From assembly GCF_050948215.1 (NCBI RefSeq), contig NC_135151.1, positions 12,750,220-12,814,219 on the forward strand: a stretch of DNA of 64,000 nucleotides, read 5' to 3'. How positions within the stretch are numbered: position 1 is the first letter of the stretch; every line of letters begins with the position of its first letter. This stretch comes from Halictus rubicundus. Lineage: Eukaryota; Arthropoda; Insecta; Hymenoptera; Halictidae. A program made the position numbers and the translations under genes. The notes under the pieces are model-generated. The model saw only the letters and a program-made list of their open reading frames with translations, was not told where the DNA came from and searched no databases. Positions 36,731 through 48,240 of this stretch are shown piece by piece.

Positions 36731-37076
36731 CCCCTTGCACTGTAACAACCAGTCATCCAGTGATGAATATTTCGGACAAAATCTACTAAATATAAGTTAT
36801 TAATTTCCTCTAAACCGAAACAAAATCCTGTTTTATCGTTATCGACATATAGCCATTGGAGATTACATGGAATAAATGTGACGGTGATTATGAAAGTGAA
36901 GTCATGTTAACAAAATATTTGCAATAGATAACACTTTACAATTCATTTGAAATTTTAATCTACACCACTTTCATAATCATCGTCACAAATATAAACTTCG
37001 TTCATCTTCTAAGAAACTATGAACGACAAAGAGGTTCTCGTCACTGCAACCGTAATGTAAATCGCAGTGCAAGGGG
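36731..37076. mobile_element. TTAA-flanked miniature element, family T3
   Basis: The left flank is TTAA (36727-36730) and the right is TTGA (37077-37080), one change. The TIR is CCCCTTGCACTG at the left and CAGTGCAAGGGG at the right, a perfect 12-bp match. The interior is 346 bp, A+T-rich and non-coding. A left-end fragment of the same or a close family (TTAACCGCTTGCACTCGAAG) sits at 53634-53653, and a right-end fragment at 16868-16899. TTAA flanks imply piggyBac-type mobilisation; this is inference from target choice alone. Confidence 0.82.
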
Positions 37077-37080
37077 TTGA

Positions 37081-38034
37081 AACAGATAACAAAAGAGGAA
37101 TTTCCCAAAACTTTCAAAGCACTGTATGTGCGTTATATTGAGTATGTGGCTAAGCTTGGATGAAAACTTCTTAGCCAACAGATTTCAATTTCTCATTACA
37201 CCGGTCTTGGAACTTTGCGAACGTACCCTGTGTGCAACAATTAGAAAACGGAACAGAGATCCAAGGAACTAGCGGCGGGGATCAAACGTGGTTTCGGAAA
37301 ACGGTTCTCACCTAAAACAGCCGTCCGCCGAGCAGTCGGTGGTAGTGACAGTAAGAAATTGCGACTGTCTCCATCGCGGCAGTTAGTGAGCAGGATAAAC
37401 TACGCCGGCAAAACCTGATACATACCTCTCCGCTGATAGAACCGGCCCACTCTATCTCGGTCGGAGATAAGGTTGCCCGCGTCCAAAAAGGGAACAGTCG
37501 TGAGAGGAGCTCGTCTTTGTCGTTGTCGTAAGCGGCTCAGAGCGGAACGGACTTTTTTCTCCCCCAAAATAGAGAAAGAAAGAGGAAGAGAGAGAGAGAG
37601 AGAGAGTGAGGAGAGCAGAGGAGAGGAGAGGAGAGGAAAGTGGCCGCGAGCGACGCCCAGGCTTAGCCCGACGGTACAGCGGAAATTTTGGATTAGGGTC
37701 CCTTAACAACAGGATTTTTCCCCTCTCTCGAGTGCGAGAGGGTGGAAACTTCCTAAGGGCGATCCTGCTCGTCGAACTCGGCCTGGTAGCGCGTTCATGC
37801 GAACAGTCCACGGCTCGTACGTGATGATAGCGAGCCACCAGGGACGCTTTTAGCACTCGTCCAATTTCCAGAAGGACTCGCAGAAAGAGAACTGCCGGCA
37901 GCGTAGATTCCCGCGGATTTATCGGACAATCCATCACCGGAATTTCGCTACCAACGCATTGACAACTGTTCACTGACAGCTAAAGACGATGTTACAATTA
38001 TTATGTTTCCTACCCCTCCAATGTATTATCCAGA
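37081..38034. other. non-coding stretch with GA tract
   Basis: I see no gene. The minus-strand frame at 37452-37973 (173 codons) runs through the GA/CT microsatellite and is rejected. Confidence 0.5.
37587..37641. repeat. GA microsatellite merging into a GAGAG-type array
   Basis: About 20 bases of AG repeat are followed by irregular GAGGA/GAGAG units up to about 37641. Confidence 0.9.
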
Positions 38035-38155
38035 ATGCTCGACTACAGGTGGGAGAAAATTTAAGGGGTGGTTTTCCATGACAATATAAGACGAAAATGA
38101 AGATTCATTTTTTAGTCATTAACAATTAAAAATTCGCCTGAAATGCGGCAAGCTG
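38035..38155 (+). mobile_element. half copy of the 6573 element
   Basis: The sequence from GCTCGACTACAGGTGGGAGA to AATGCGGCAAGC matches the left arm of the element at 6573-7110 (CTCGACTACRGGT, AAATTTAAGGGGTGGTT, TAAGACGAAAATGAAGA, CGCCT..AATGCGGCAA). The match stops near 38155 and no inverted partner follows, so this is a truncated copy or a solo arm. Confidence 0.82.
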
Positions 38156-39498
38156 TGACGAGCAAAAGTGTAAACACACTTTGTTAGTTTTACATAAAAC
38201 TAGTAATAAAGACTAGCAATATTTGTGTTTCTTTGGTTCCTTTCTGGCCAGTTCTGTTAACCTAATTTCTTGAATTCTTATCTATCAATTCGTTTAAACA
38301 CATTTTTCGAGTTTCTTCTTGTTGATACAGTTGTCTTTCTGTTGTCCCTAATGTAACAGCTGTTCAATCAATATAATCACCAGAAATTGAGCGATCGAAT
38401 GATAATTTTTATAGTCTGGGTCAAAATACACCCGGACACCGCTGTCGTAGGGTTGATAATGTAACTTAATGTAAGGGAGAGAACAGGAATGTTTTTGTCA
38501 GCGATGTAAATTTTCCACTCATGGAACATTTGAATCACTCCAACTTCTAAATGATGCAAATTACAAAGGACTTTTAAATTTTTGACAAATTTCCCCATAG
38601 TACCCCAGGCTTTTGGAACTTACGTTTCCCAGGGACGTACCTTCGTCGATGTTCGAGAGTGTGCAACGAAATTAGTTTTCGAACTCCAATGAATAGCCTA
38701 CAACCTGCACGGGAAAATTCAAGGGGGGGGGGGGGGCAAAGTTGAAAAATTATTAGTATTCCGCAAGGAGGGATAAAAATTTTTAATCCCGACGGAAAGA
38801 GTTCCGCGATTAAAATAATTTAGCAAACGGCCGGGAGCGCGCGAGAAGCGGAGAGTTCTCCAAGTATAGTTACTCCGGTAATTACGTTCACTTAAACTTA
38901 TTTCAAGAATTCGTGCGTTCTAGAAATGGATATTCGGTGGAACTGTACGAAACTAATTTCACGCGCGACTCTAATCGGTGCTTTTTAAAACAGAGATTGA
39001 TACGATGAGGAATATCGGCAACAGGCGGCGGCTAGAAATATTTCCGAAAAGTTTTACGGGTGCGGTGGGGGAAGGGGGTGGTGTTAAAATTGAAGGTAAA
39101 CTTTCGTACATAGTCAATCGCATGGCGAAGCTGCTACAGCGATATTGGGCCAAGTTATAGAGTTTAAAATTCCCTAAATATTATGATCGCCCGGTGGAAT
39201 TGTGTCACAAGGTATTACAAAGTTTCATTACATTATGGTGAACTTTCGAAAGTAATACAAATTTTTCGCTGTATGGAAATAACCTAATTTCGAACACCTC
39301 ACCGAATGAGGAGGGCAAACTGAACGAAAAGGGGACAAGAGGAGGCCACGAGACAAGAAATGAAAGGCCAGAACGTACAGGCGGCTGCAAAATTTGTGAT
39401 AAGAATGAGATCTGAAAAAAAATGTACCACTCAAAGTGAGACGAAAATATCAAGAATAATGAAATTGCGTTGGTGGCTTTGTTTTGTGACCAGCTTTG
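38156..39498. other. non-coding stretch, no gene recognised
   Basis: I see no gene. It contains a 14-base G run (38723-38736) and short G-rich clusters near 39064-39081. Confidence 0.5.
38723..38736 (+). repeat. poly-G run of 14
   Basis: Fourteen consecutive G residues, matching the length of the run at 34458-34471. Confidence 0.9.
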
Positions 39499-39631
39499 CA
39501 CACGCATAACGTTTAAACTAGTGATATCCTAGGATTGAAACTTGGATTTTCGGAATTTTTTCGCAAAAATCTACTGGATTACAGAAAAAAAAAGGTAAAA
39601 ATTTCTGGTTTCCTGAAGTGAAGTTTAACCA
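39499..39631 (+). repeat. REP-A dispersed repeat, solo copy
   Basis: It starts CACACGCATAACG, passes through CCTAGGATTGAAACTTGGAT, and ends TGAAGTGAAGTTTAACC, in the same orientation as the right arm at 32080-32185 and the copies at 14575 and 56540. No left arm is found within the preceding few hundred bases. Confidence 0.82.
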
Positions 39632-42600
39632 AGTGCATTTTTCAGATTCATTTTTAATTGCATTCTTCTTGAGAACGAAGCCGCCAATGCAACTTTGTTA
39701 TTCTTCATTGTTGTCTTATTTTGAACCACAAAAAGACACAAAGCACGAAGGCTAAAGGGGGAACTAAAAAGAGGGAAGAAAGATTTAACCCAAAGTTTAG
39801 CTTACCCTACTAATCTCTGTTAAGAAAACGTAACACAGTCTTAATTAACTTACAGAACAGCCGAGGAGAAAGATTACACCGGGATATTTACCTGGAACAG
39901 AAAAAACGTTTGGTGAGCAAACAGCAGAACGACAACCAACATGTCATTACGTTAAAGCTATTAATTTGATTCTAGTAATCGTATCATCATACTTTATAGA
40001 ATTATGAAATTTCGGGATAATACCGTGGATACAGGAAAATTTCCACGTGTCGAGGTATCCATACCGATCCAACGGTTTTACAGTTTTGCATGGATAGATT
40101 GCAATCCGATAAGTCCGAAAGGGTTACGTGGCGCACTTAGTATGATTAAACTGGACGTGTAGCTGTACAGAAGCGACCGACTCCGACACTGTTCCTTTGC
40201 CTACAAGATCCCGCCTGGTGATTCGTCCCAGTGTTATCGCGATTGGATGCTAAAACGGTCAGCCACGTTCAGCAAATACTTTTGATCTATCAATCGTCCG
40301 CCCCACTTCGGCTGCTTCGCGATCTATCTTCGATCCGAGCAATCGGAATCTATCTGGGTCGAGCTGGGTCTCTGATTCGTTTTAATAGAACGACAATTCA
40401 CTTTATTTTTATAGGTGAGCACTACTTTTTAGATACATGAAATTCAAGGATAATAGTTTTCAACTCTTCCTGACTCGTACACACAAATTAATTAATTAGT
40501 AGAAATTAAACAGGTCTTAAAGGAAAGACGATATTCCTGTATTTTGCATTTTTTATTCCTGTATACAGAAATGTATCAAAACGTACCTTGCACAGATGTA
40601 CAAAAATAAAGGAAATTGTGTATCTCAATAATGATGATAATCATAAAAACATGACGTGCATATTCACGTAAACAAATGCGCGGAAGTATCTGTAATTTCC
40701 AGAACCTGTTCAGCTCCGAACTAAAATTTTAATTAGAATCCTAAAATGTGGAACATTTCTGTGTCTCTCTTTTTGTGAAATGCAACGACTGCATGTGCTC
40801 CGGTGTACGACTGTGCATTTCATAATAATAGGCGGGTCTACAGTGGATATTTTCAAGCAGCAGAATTTCATTTTCCATTTCTTCAGCCGAGAATACGACG
40901 GAACATTTAATTTACTTATGTCCGCTGTATTTTGAATAAATTGTAGTTCTGGGGATTGCATGCTGTTTAAGGGCAAAACGGTCCCCATTGAATATTCCAT
41001 TCAGCTTCGTGACCGTCTTTCAGAGCAACAATTCCATTTTTCATAAAATCTGCAGATCCGAACTTCCCCAGATGGAAGAGACAGATGGTTGAGAAGGCCA
41101 AGCCGGAGGATCACTGTGCGAGAGACTCTTGACATAATTAAGGACTCTCTCGGTACTAATGACGTGGACTATACACTTCAGGAGGTAGATCCGCTCGATC
41201 GATAGAACGAACGTCTGCGGGCTTGGAATTTTATAGTGAAAAGTAAAAGAAAGGGAGGAAAGGAGAGAGGGAAAGAGAGAGACAGAGGTAATGACGTCAG
41301 TGCGCTACGTATGCACGTTATTTAAATTAAATCTTCATTCTTGTCGTCTCGGGAAGCGTACCGTAATTGTGGTGTGTTTTACACTCGCGGACTATAAGTA
41401 TAGCTCGGACTTTCTGCACTGTTTCCGTAATTGGTGCAGTTGCTGCTATAATAAAAAAAAACTGTTGGTTACGTTTCACGGTGACAGTGGTACGAGTCAA
41501 CGTTTACGCGCATCATGGCTCCCTTTCTCAAACGGAGAAATTTTAATGTAACGTTGCAATATTAAATAAATCTATGCTTCTTTTACTATTGGCGTTTTTA
41601 TTCATCATCGATAATTACAAATTACAGTCTTCATAATGCGCTAGTTACGAGCGTTTCCGCGCGAGTTCGAAATCCACGATAATTTCCCTGTTGCACTTAA
41701 TTAATTTGATAGACAATTAAAGAACTGGCGAAAACGAAATTAATTGCAGACCAGGAGACTTGTGTTCATTCGAACTCGTCGGAAAGTACGGATTCCATTC
41801 ACCACGTAATTAGTCCACCCGTTATGAATTTATAATTGTCCTGCACGTATAACAAATACCGGGGTGCACACGATTCATTCGAGTTTTCAATGTAACAATT
41901 AACGACGTATTAATAAACCGCGTTATTAATAGACTGCGAATATTTATGCGTTTATAACAAATACTGCTGCACGAGTCCCGGCGGAACAGAAACTGTGCCT
42001 TACAATTCTTCGAATAAAACTATAAAAATGCTACAAATCCACAGATTTTAGACTAAAGATTCAACTTGATAAAAATTTAATAAAATTTGCTGTACGATCT
42101 TTTTTGACTATTTCATGAAACGCAAATCAGAATCCTGTATTATTATAAAGCCAGCGGTGCACCTTTCATTCGAAGCTTAATAAAACCGTCCTGAATAAAA
42201 AGAAGAGAAAGGAAAAATCAAACTGCTTCCAATATGTGATGGAATCAATCACGAAAAAAGTTTTTCAGAACATGTAGAAGCTTTTGAATGTGTAGTATTT
42301 TCGGGCGAAAAGTAAAGGCTTCAAATTCATTCTTCTACGATTTCTTTTACGAAGTTATAATTGCTTAATGTTACCAATTATACGAAAATGCAAAATTACG
42401 TGGTTAGATACTTTCTCTAGCTATAGTATGTACAAAGGTTTAAAATCCACAATAACCACACGATCCAGGGTAACCAAAAAATGATTGATCTCGCGAATCA
42501 TCTGGAATCGACTGCTCCGAGTGGGAACACCCCCTAAATTTGATCTCGTGGCGTCGCAATCGTAATGAACACGAACACAGTGCGTTCGGGGCGTTTGAAA

Positions 42601-43369
42601 AAGCAAAAGGAACGAAGTTAGCCGACGCAATCGAACACACCTCGCGCAGGAAGCAATCAAATTAAGGCCGGCAGTGGATAGGGGCGGATTTATATCCGGT
42701 GATGGCGGGATAACTTCGTATTTGATACGTGGTTATGTCGTCGGCTAAGGGAAGGAGGCCACGCGAGCCGAGAAGTAATCACGAGGAAATTTCAAAACAT
42801 CGCCAGACGCGCTTAGGGTAGGCGGTCAGGTTTATCGTCATTTCCGAATCGATTTCGACAATCGAATGATCAGGGAAGGTAGGGTGAATCCTCGAGGACA
42901 AGCCACGGTAATTTCTGCCGAACGGAATTCGATGAAAAATTAATGGCCGACCAATCATCGGTTCCCTTGCGAGTTTTGGCGCTGCGAATACAAGCGCGTC
43001 CTCGCGGGACAAGAGTCACCGTTTCATTGGGAAATGAGGATGGATAAGCCTAGCCCCGATTACCTGCTCGTTAGAGGATCCACGATGATGATATCCAACC
43101 AACTGATATCCTCTGTTTCACTCCTCCATCATACTGCTCTCTGTCGATCGCTTTGATTTCCGCCTTAGATATAATCTTGTCTTATTCGCGAGATAATTAC
43201 AGTTTTGATTGGAGATCAATCAGCACGCAATTAACGGAGATTGGTGAATAATGAGTGGAGAAGCTGTTCGGAGGGATAAGAAGCTGATGAGTGGGGAAAT
43301 TGTATAGAAATATTAAGTCTTGGGTGGAGGTTCATTAAAATTTTCGTTGTAATTTCCTCCGTGAATAGC
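39632..43369. other. non-coding stretch, no gene recognised
   Basis: I see no gene. Open frames stay under 100 codons. REP-B fragments lie at 41931-41960 (forward) and 41041-41060 (inverse), and a short irregular GA tract at 41259-41287. A 69-codon frame starting at 40231 runs into a donor-like AG/GTGAGC at about 40413-40420, but it is unsupported otherwise. Confidence 0.5.
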
Positions 43370-43675
43370 GATTGTAATTTTCATCGTACCAATGCACGAA
43401 AATGCTGAGATACAGTTCAAATATACGGAAATATGTTTGTAAAGTTTCATAAAATTATTTTGTTTGGTCCAGTCACAAAAATTTCGGAAGTACATACTCA
43501 AAGCATGTCAAGAAATGGAAATACTGAAGACGAAGAATGGTAATTATTACAATTTTGATAATAGGAACATATAACAATTCAGAGATACAGTTTGAATATA
43601 CGGAAATACGTCTACAAAGTTTCGTACAAATATATTGTTTAGTTTGATAACAAACAATTCGAAAAGTGAGTATTG
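43370..43675 (+). repeat. diverged tandem duplication, period about 175 bp
   Basis: GAGATACAGTT.GAATATACGGAAATA occurs at 43407 and again at 43582. Downstream, AAAGTTTC, AAATTATTTTGTTT/AAATATATTGTTTAG and ATTTCG/ATTCG blocks keep the same order. The two units (about 43370-43545 and 43546-43675) are clearly homologous with perhaps a quarter of positions changed. Confidence 0.82.
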
Positions 43676-44651
43676 ATGGTGGCAGTCGTAGGGAATATAT
43701 ATTGTTCTCACGATGTCACGTCTCGGCGGGGGATTTATTTCGAGAATGTAATAAAGATTAAAGACGTGGATAAATGGGGTGACTTGATTTTTAATTAATT
43801 GGAAAATGTTTTGTGCGAACTGCAGCTGAGGGAAAATGATGATGGGGGATGGAGGAGCGAAGGGCTGCGCGTGATGATGATAAATGAAGACAACTATTAT
43901 ATCTAGATACTTTGGAAAAGTCGATATTTCTTCGCCGATTTTCTTTTTGAGCTTCGTATTAAGGTCGTGCTTCTCGGATGAAAAATTCAAATTCCTGCTC
44001 CAGTTTCACTTCATCGAAGTTCCTTTACTCCGCGAGTCGATGAAACCGGAAAAGTTTTCCATCGTGGCGTTCGGTGAACTATCAAATTTCATTCTATAAA
44101 TTCTATTTAATTAGCAATAACAAATTTTACGTCTACGATCGATCGCACTTCGAGGCGAGCGCTTCTCCGAAGCAATTTGTAAGCGAAACTTTCTTGTTAA
44201 CCTGTCGAAGTGAGAGAGGATGCTATCAATTAAGGAAAAAAATAGAAACCCCCGTAACTTTATTCGCAACGGGGAGAACTGGGTTCGAAGCTTATCCCAG
44301 AACTTAACTCGAAAATTAAATTCCGGAACCAAACAGAGCTCGAACTGCTCCCCGGTGCGCACAGATGTGCACGAAATTCGGCTTTAACTCCACCGACTTT
44401 GAGATAGTTAACGAGGTTACGCTACGAAACAAGGTCGTTCGCAAAAAAGAGACACGCGTCATTCCATCCATTCATGGGTCACGGACTGCAAAATGTAGTT
44501 GACGGGTGTCAATTAGCGCTTACCGAGCCTCCAGTTCGCTGCAGAGGAAAAGGGATAATGTCCAGGACGATAGGTCCTTTACGAGCTGAAATTCGCCCGC
44601 CAGAAGTACTTTGCGTCAATCTCTCCAGTTATATTACTGTGTCCATTATTT
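43676..44651. other. non-coding spacer
   Basis: I see no gene. A 147-codon minus frame (43547-43990) overlaps the duplication to the left, and its product is not recognisable. Confidence 0.45.
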
Positions 44652-45090
44652 CAGTAGTACGAGCCAATCTTTCCGAAATGCATGCTTCAGATTTTTAAGA
44701 TAATCTTCCTACGCTATTCACACATTTTTTAATCACATAGTACAAGTCTATCTATCTACAATTTACTCTAGACATTTTTGAATCTATTTTTCTACAACGT
44801 ATATAAGATTATTGTTTATTATCTAAAAGAACTTTATACCAATTTTCTTTGCAGTAAGTCACGTTAGATGCAACCATTTTCCTCGCAGGAAGTTTCGTTT
44901 CATTATTACAGTAGTATAAGTCAATCTTTCCACAAGCTTGTTAAAGATTGTTAAGACAATCTTTCTACACTACTTACAAACATTTCTTTCATCATGTAGA
45001 AGTACATTATAGCAATTTTCCTTGCAGAGGGACTTGTTACTGTGACGTTTATCATTTCAGTAGTATAAGTCAATGTCTCTATTACTCATA
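44652..45090 (+). repeat. irregular degenerate tandem array
   Basis: CAGTAGTA..AG.CAATCTTTCC-like units recur at about 44652, 44736, 44909 and 45058. A second word, CAATTTTC.TTGCAG (or ACCATTTTCCTCGCAG), recurs at 44838, 44873 and 45013. Spacings of roughly 85, 173 and 149 suggest a basic unit near 85 bp with indels. The TTTCAG/TTGCAG strings resemble splice acceptors but are part of the repeat. Confidence 0.65.
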
Positions 45091-47439
45091 TTATTTTATC
45101 AAACTTCTAGTCCAAGAAAATATTGTTCCACGTATTATAGTTCTATACTGTATTATTTTACTGTGTTGCAAGTCAATATTTGTTTGCAAAATAGTGTAAA
45201 TCATTCAACAATTCGAAAATCAAGTAACTGTAGCAGTCTCACTTTGAAAATCACTGAACGTGTGGCAATTATTCCCGCGTTGATGGAACAAAAATCTGCA
45301 GCCTGTATTTTTCAATACTTGGCAATTATTACACATTACAGACACTTGAATTTTGCAATATAAAAATCCCGCGGATTACCGCAATTGGTATCGTAGCGTG
45401 AGGTGCATCCAAAGTACTCCAATTAACAAACGCTGATACAATGGACGACGAAAGTAGCTCGTTCGATCAGCCGTCAAATCCGCAGAGATAGAGAACGAGA
45501 TACAGCGAGAAAAAGAAGCGAAGAAACGCCTCTGCGCATCTATCTAGGTGACATTCATTAACGCTGCTCCCATTAATTAGCACCGCCGATATGCCGAGGT
45601 TTTTCATTACACTCATTGTGTTTTGATCAACCGCAGCGACTCCGTACGTATCTCTTATTTGCCAATGGATACGGAAGCTCGTCGGGGGCCATCGAATTAC
45701 GTAATTAGCGAGTGGATATGGAGGCCTAGAAACGTGTCGACCGAATTATAAACCCGACCACTTCTGTCGCCATCGCATTGTTTGACCTCGTCGGTGATTC
45801 TTCGGCCAAAGAGAGAAGGGAGAGAGAAAAACCCTCTTCAGCCCTGATTATAGTTGCGGATCAGTCGAACGTGAGAGATCACTCGTTCGGCTCCACCCAC
45901 GTCGGCTCTCGAATCTCGAATTTAAAAAAATAAGTCGCAATAAAATTCGACGCGGACCAATCGCCGCGACTCACGCTGTGTCTGTTCCGTAGGATTTCAA
46001 AAGCTACTCGAAGAAGTTTCTCGCTTTGAAACACACAGCTCGACGCGGCTTTGTTGGCGAACTAACGAACGCTTTGTTTTCTGTCACGGTTACCTGCTGG
46101 CGCACAAGCGATTTTTCCAAATCAGATTCTCAGATCGACTGGGGAAACTTGTCAGTATGCTCCAACTAATTTTTAACGTCGATCGTTCCATATACATTTA
46201 TTAACCTTTGTTTAAGAGCACTCTTTGTCAAAAGTGTGTCTATTTATAGAGAAAATAAATTTCCAAAAGCAATGACAATTTCAATCATGAACCAAAAAGT
46301 CACGTCCAACATAATATATTCTCATAATTTCTCCCGGAATTATTTAATCGCTATTTTCATCTTTAATAGAATGAAACAACTCGACGAAGAAAATAAAAAG
46401 TTTTAAAGACGTTTCGAGTTGGTTGCTCTCAGAATAAAATTTGTACATTCCAGAATCTTCGTCTCAAAAGTGTGCCACAATTGTTGCCGATGCCAAAATT
46501 CGTCCGAAGTCGTATTTTATTCTGTTGTTTTCTGGAACGTCGTCGGCAGCGACGCTAAATTATACATTATGAAAACGACGTTTTTATTCCCGGTGGTGTT
46601 TAAAAATTCCTCGGCAAGCGACGTCGACGTTGTCTATTCGAAAATTCTATTTTCCGCGAGACCATACGAGCGTACGTGACGTCAATCAAACACCGCTTTA
46701 CGATACGGTCGCGTTCTTATTTAACAGTTTTACACGGTTGAAAGATAATATCAGCATTCGCGCGACGGAACTATAGATTTTCTATTCAAGTGTCTGTCTT
46801 GTTTTTTTTTACGGGGGTGTGGCGTGTATCGACGTTTTATAAAAAGCGAGAACTCACAAAGACCGCTCGAAATCGACACGTTCAAAATATCGCCCGGGGC
46901 CTGGAATTCAAGTTTCGTGACCGATATTTTTCAGAGTAATGGGAACCCAGTTTTCAGAAACGCGATGAAAAGTTTTCGGCGTGAATTTATTCCTACCGTT
47001 GCGTTGGTCGATATCGCGCACGAATTTGAAACAGAAACAGCGAGAACACGAATTAATTTCGATTAATAGAATCCTTCGTGCGCCGTATAAATACCGATAA
47101 ATATTTCGGTATTCGTTTTACATTAATTCAAGATTAAATTGTCCTGGAACGCACGTCCCCGTTGCAGACATATTAATTACACGATGCCCTTTCCGTGTTG
47201 CACTGATTTAAATCTATTGATTTTAGTGTTAATCTCGGAACTGGAGCATTCGGGGATTCTGTGTCACATGTAGCCCGTTCGCGCAACGGCCCCTCGCAAG
47301 TACCTTAATTGGAAATATTCAATTACAAATTGTGACCTTTTACGGTGACGTTGTTTATCGCGCGACGTTTTAAGTCTCGTCGCTGCAAACATAATTACGC
47401 ACTTGTCACGCCGTAAGTGCGTATCGATGGAACACGATT
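45091..47439. other. non-coding stretch, no gene recognised
   Basis: I see no gene; open frames stay under 100 codons. 45400-46090 is somewhat CpG-rich. Confidence 0.5.
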
Positions 47440-48240
47440 TTCCAGAATTTTGACTGTTCTCACGACGTTCTAGAATATGTGAATTCCGTCACGTTTTGTC
47501 TCCGCGCTTTATATTATCAGTGAATTTTCATGCAAATTCATTCTGGTAACTAATTTCAAAAATTAAGAATTGAACGTCCAATAGTTGAATATTTTATTAA
47601 TTTTATAATAAATGCGTTTTAATACATTTCGTATATTCAACACACCAATGATTTAATTATTGGAAACAATTGTATAGAACCAGCTGAATATTGTGTGTAT
47701 TTTAAGAATACAAGGTTGCTTCTTCTTAATTATTAGCTGCTTTTATGATACTTTAGAGAAATATACAGACATTCGTTTAAAGAAATGTTGGTTCTGCGTG
47801 TCTCTTAAATTTGCAAACAAATTTCATTAAAATGAAGCGTCATGTCTAGACAGGAATTTTGACTAGTCTCCAATGTGTCTCAAGCGTGTAATAATATTTT
47901 TATAATTTAAAGTGCATCCATCCAAGAGTTGAAGATTTCATTAATTTCGTTAGAAATGTGTTTTAATACATCTTATACGTTCATCATACGAATTATTTAA
48001 TTATTAGGAATAAGATTAAGTAACAAGTTGAATGTTGTATGTATTCTGAGTATACATGGTAGCTTCCTTTTAATTTTTCCTACTTTCATGAAATTTTAGG
48101 ACAATACAAATTCGATCACAGAAATGTTTCATGTATTTCTCAAATTTGCAAAGGAGTTTTAAAAATTGGAACTGGATGTTCAGAAATTTGACGAATTTTA
48201 AAATAAAAATGTATTTTAACGTGTTTTAAAGTTTAAAGTA
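47440..48240 (+). repeat. diverged tandem array, period about 345 bp
   Basis: One full unit (about 47568-47915), a second nearly full unit (about 47916-48165) and partial units at both edges align by eye. Landmarks in units 1 and 2 are AGTTGAA.ATTT.ATTAATTT, G.GTTTTAATACAT, ATTTAATTATT.GGAA, GTTGAAT or GCTGAATATTGT.TGTATT, GAAATGTT and CTCAAATTTGCAAA. The GGAATTTTGACT word recurs near 47452 and 47851. A third unit starts at about 48165 and fades by 48240. This is a short satellite-like array or serial segmental duplication of A+T-rich DNA. Confidence 0.82.

Noticed and set aside
37452..37973. 173-codon minus-strand frame
   Set aside because: It reads through the GA/CT microsatellite, giving Ser/Leu-rich low-complexity sequence.
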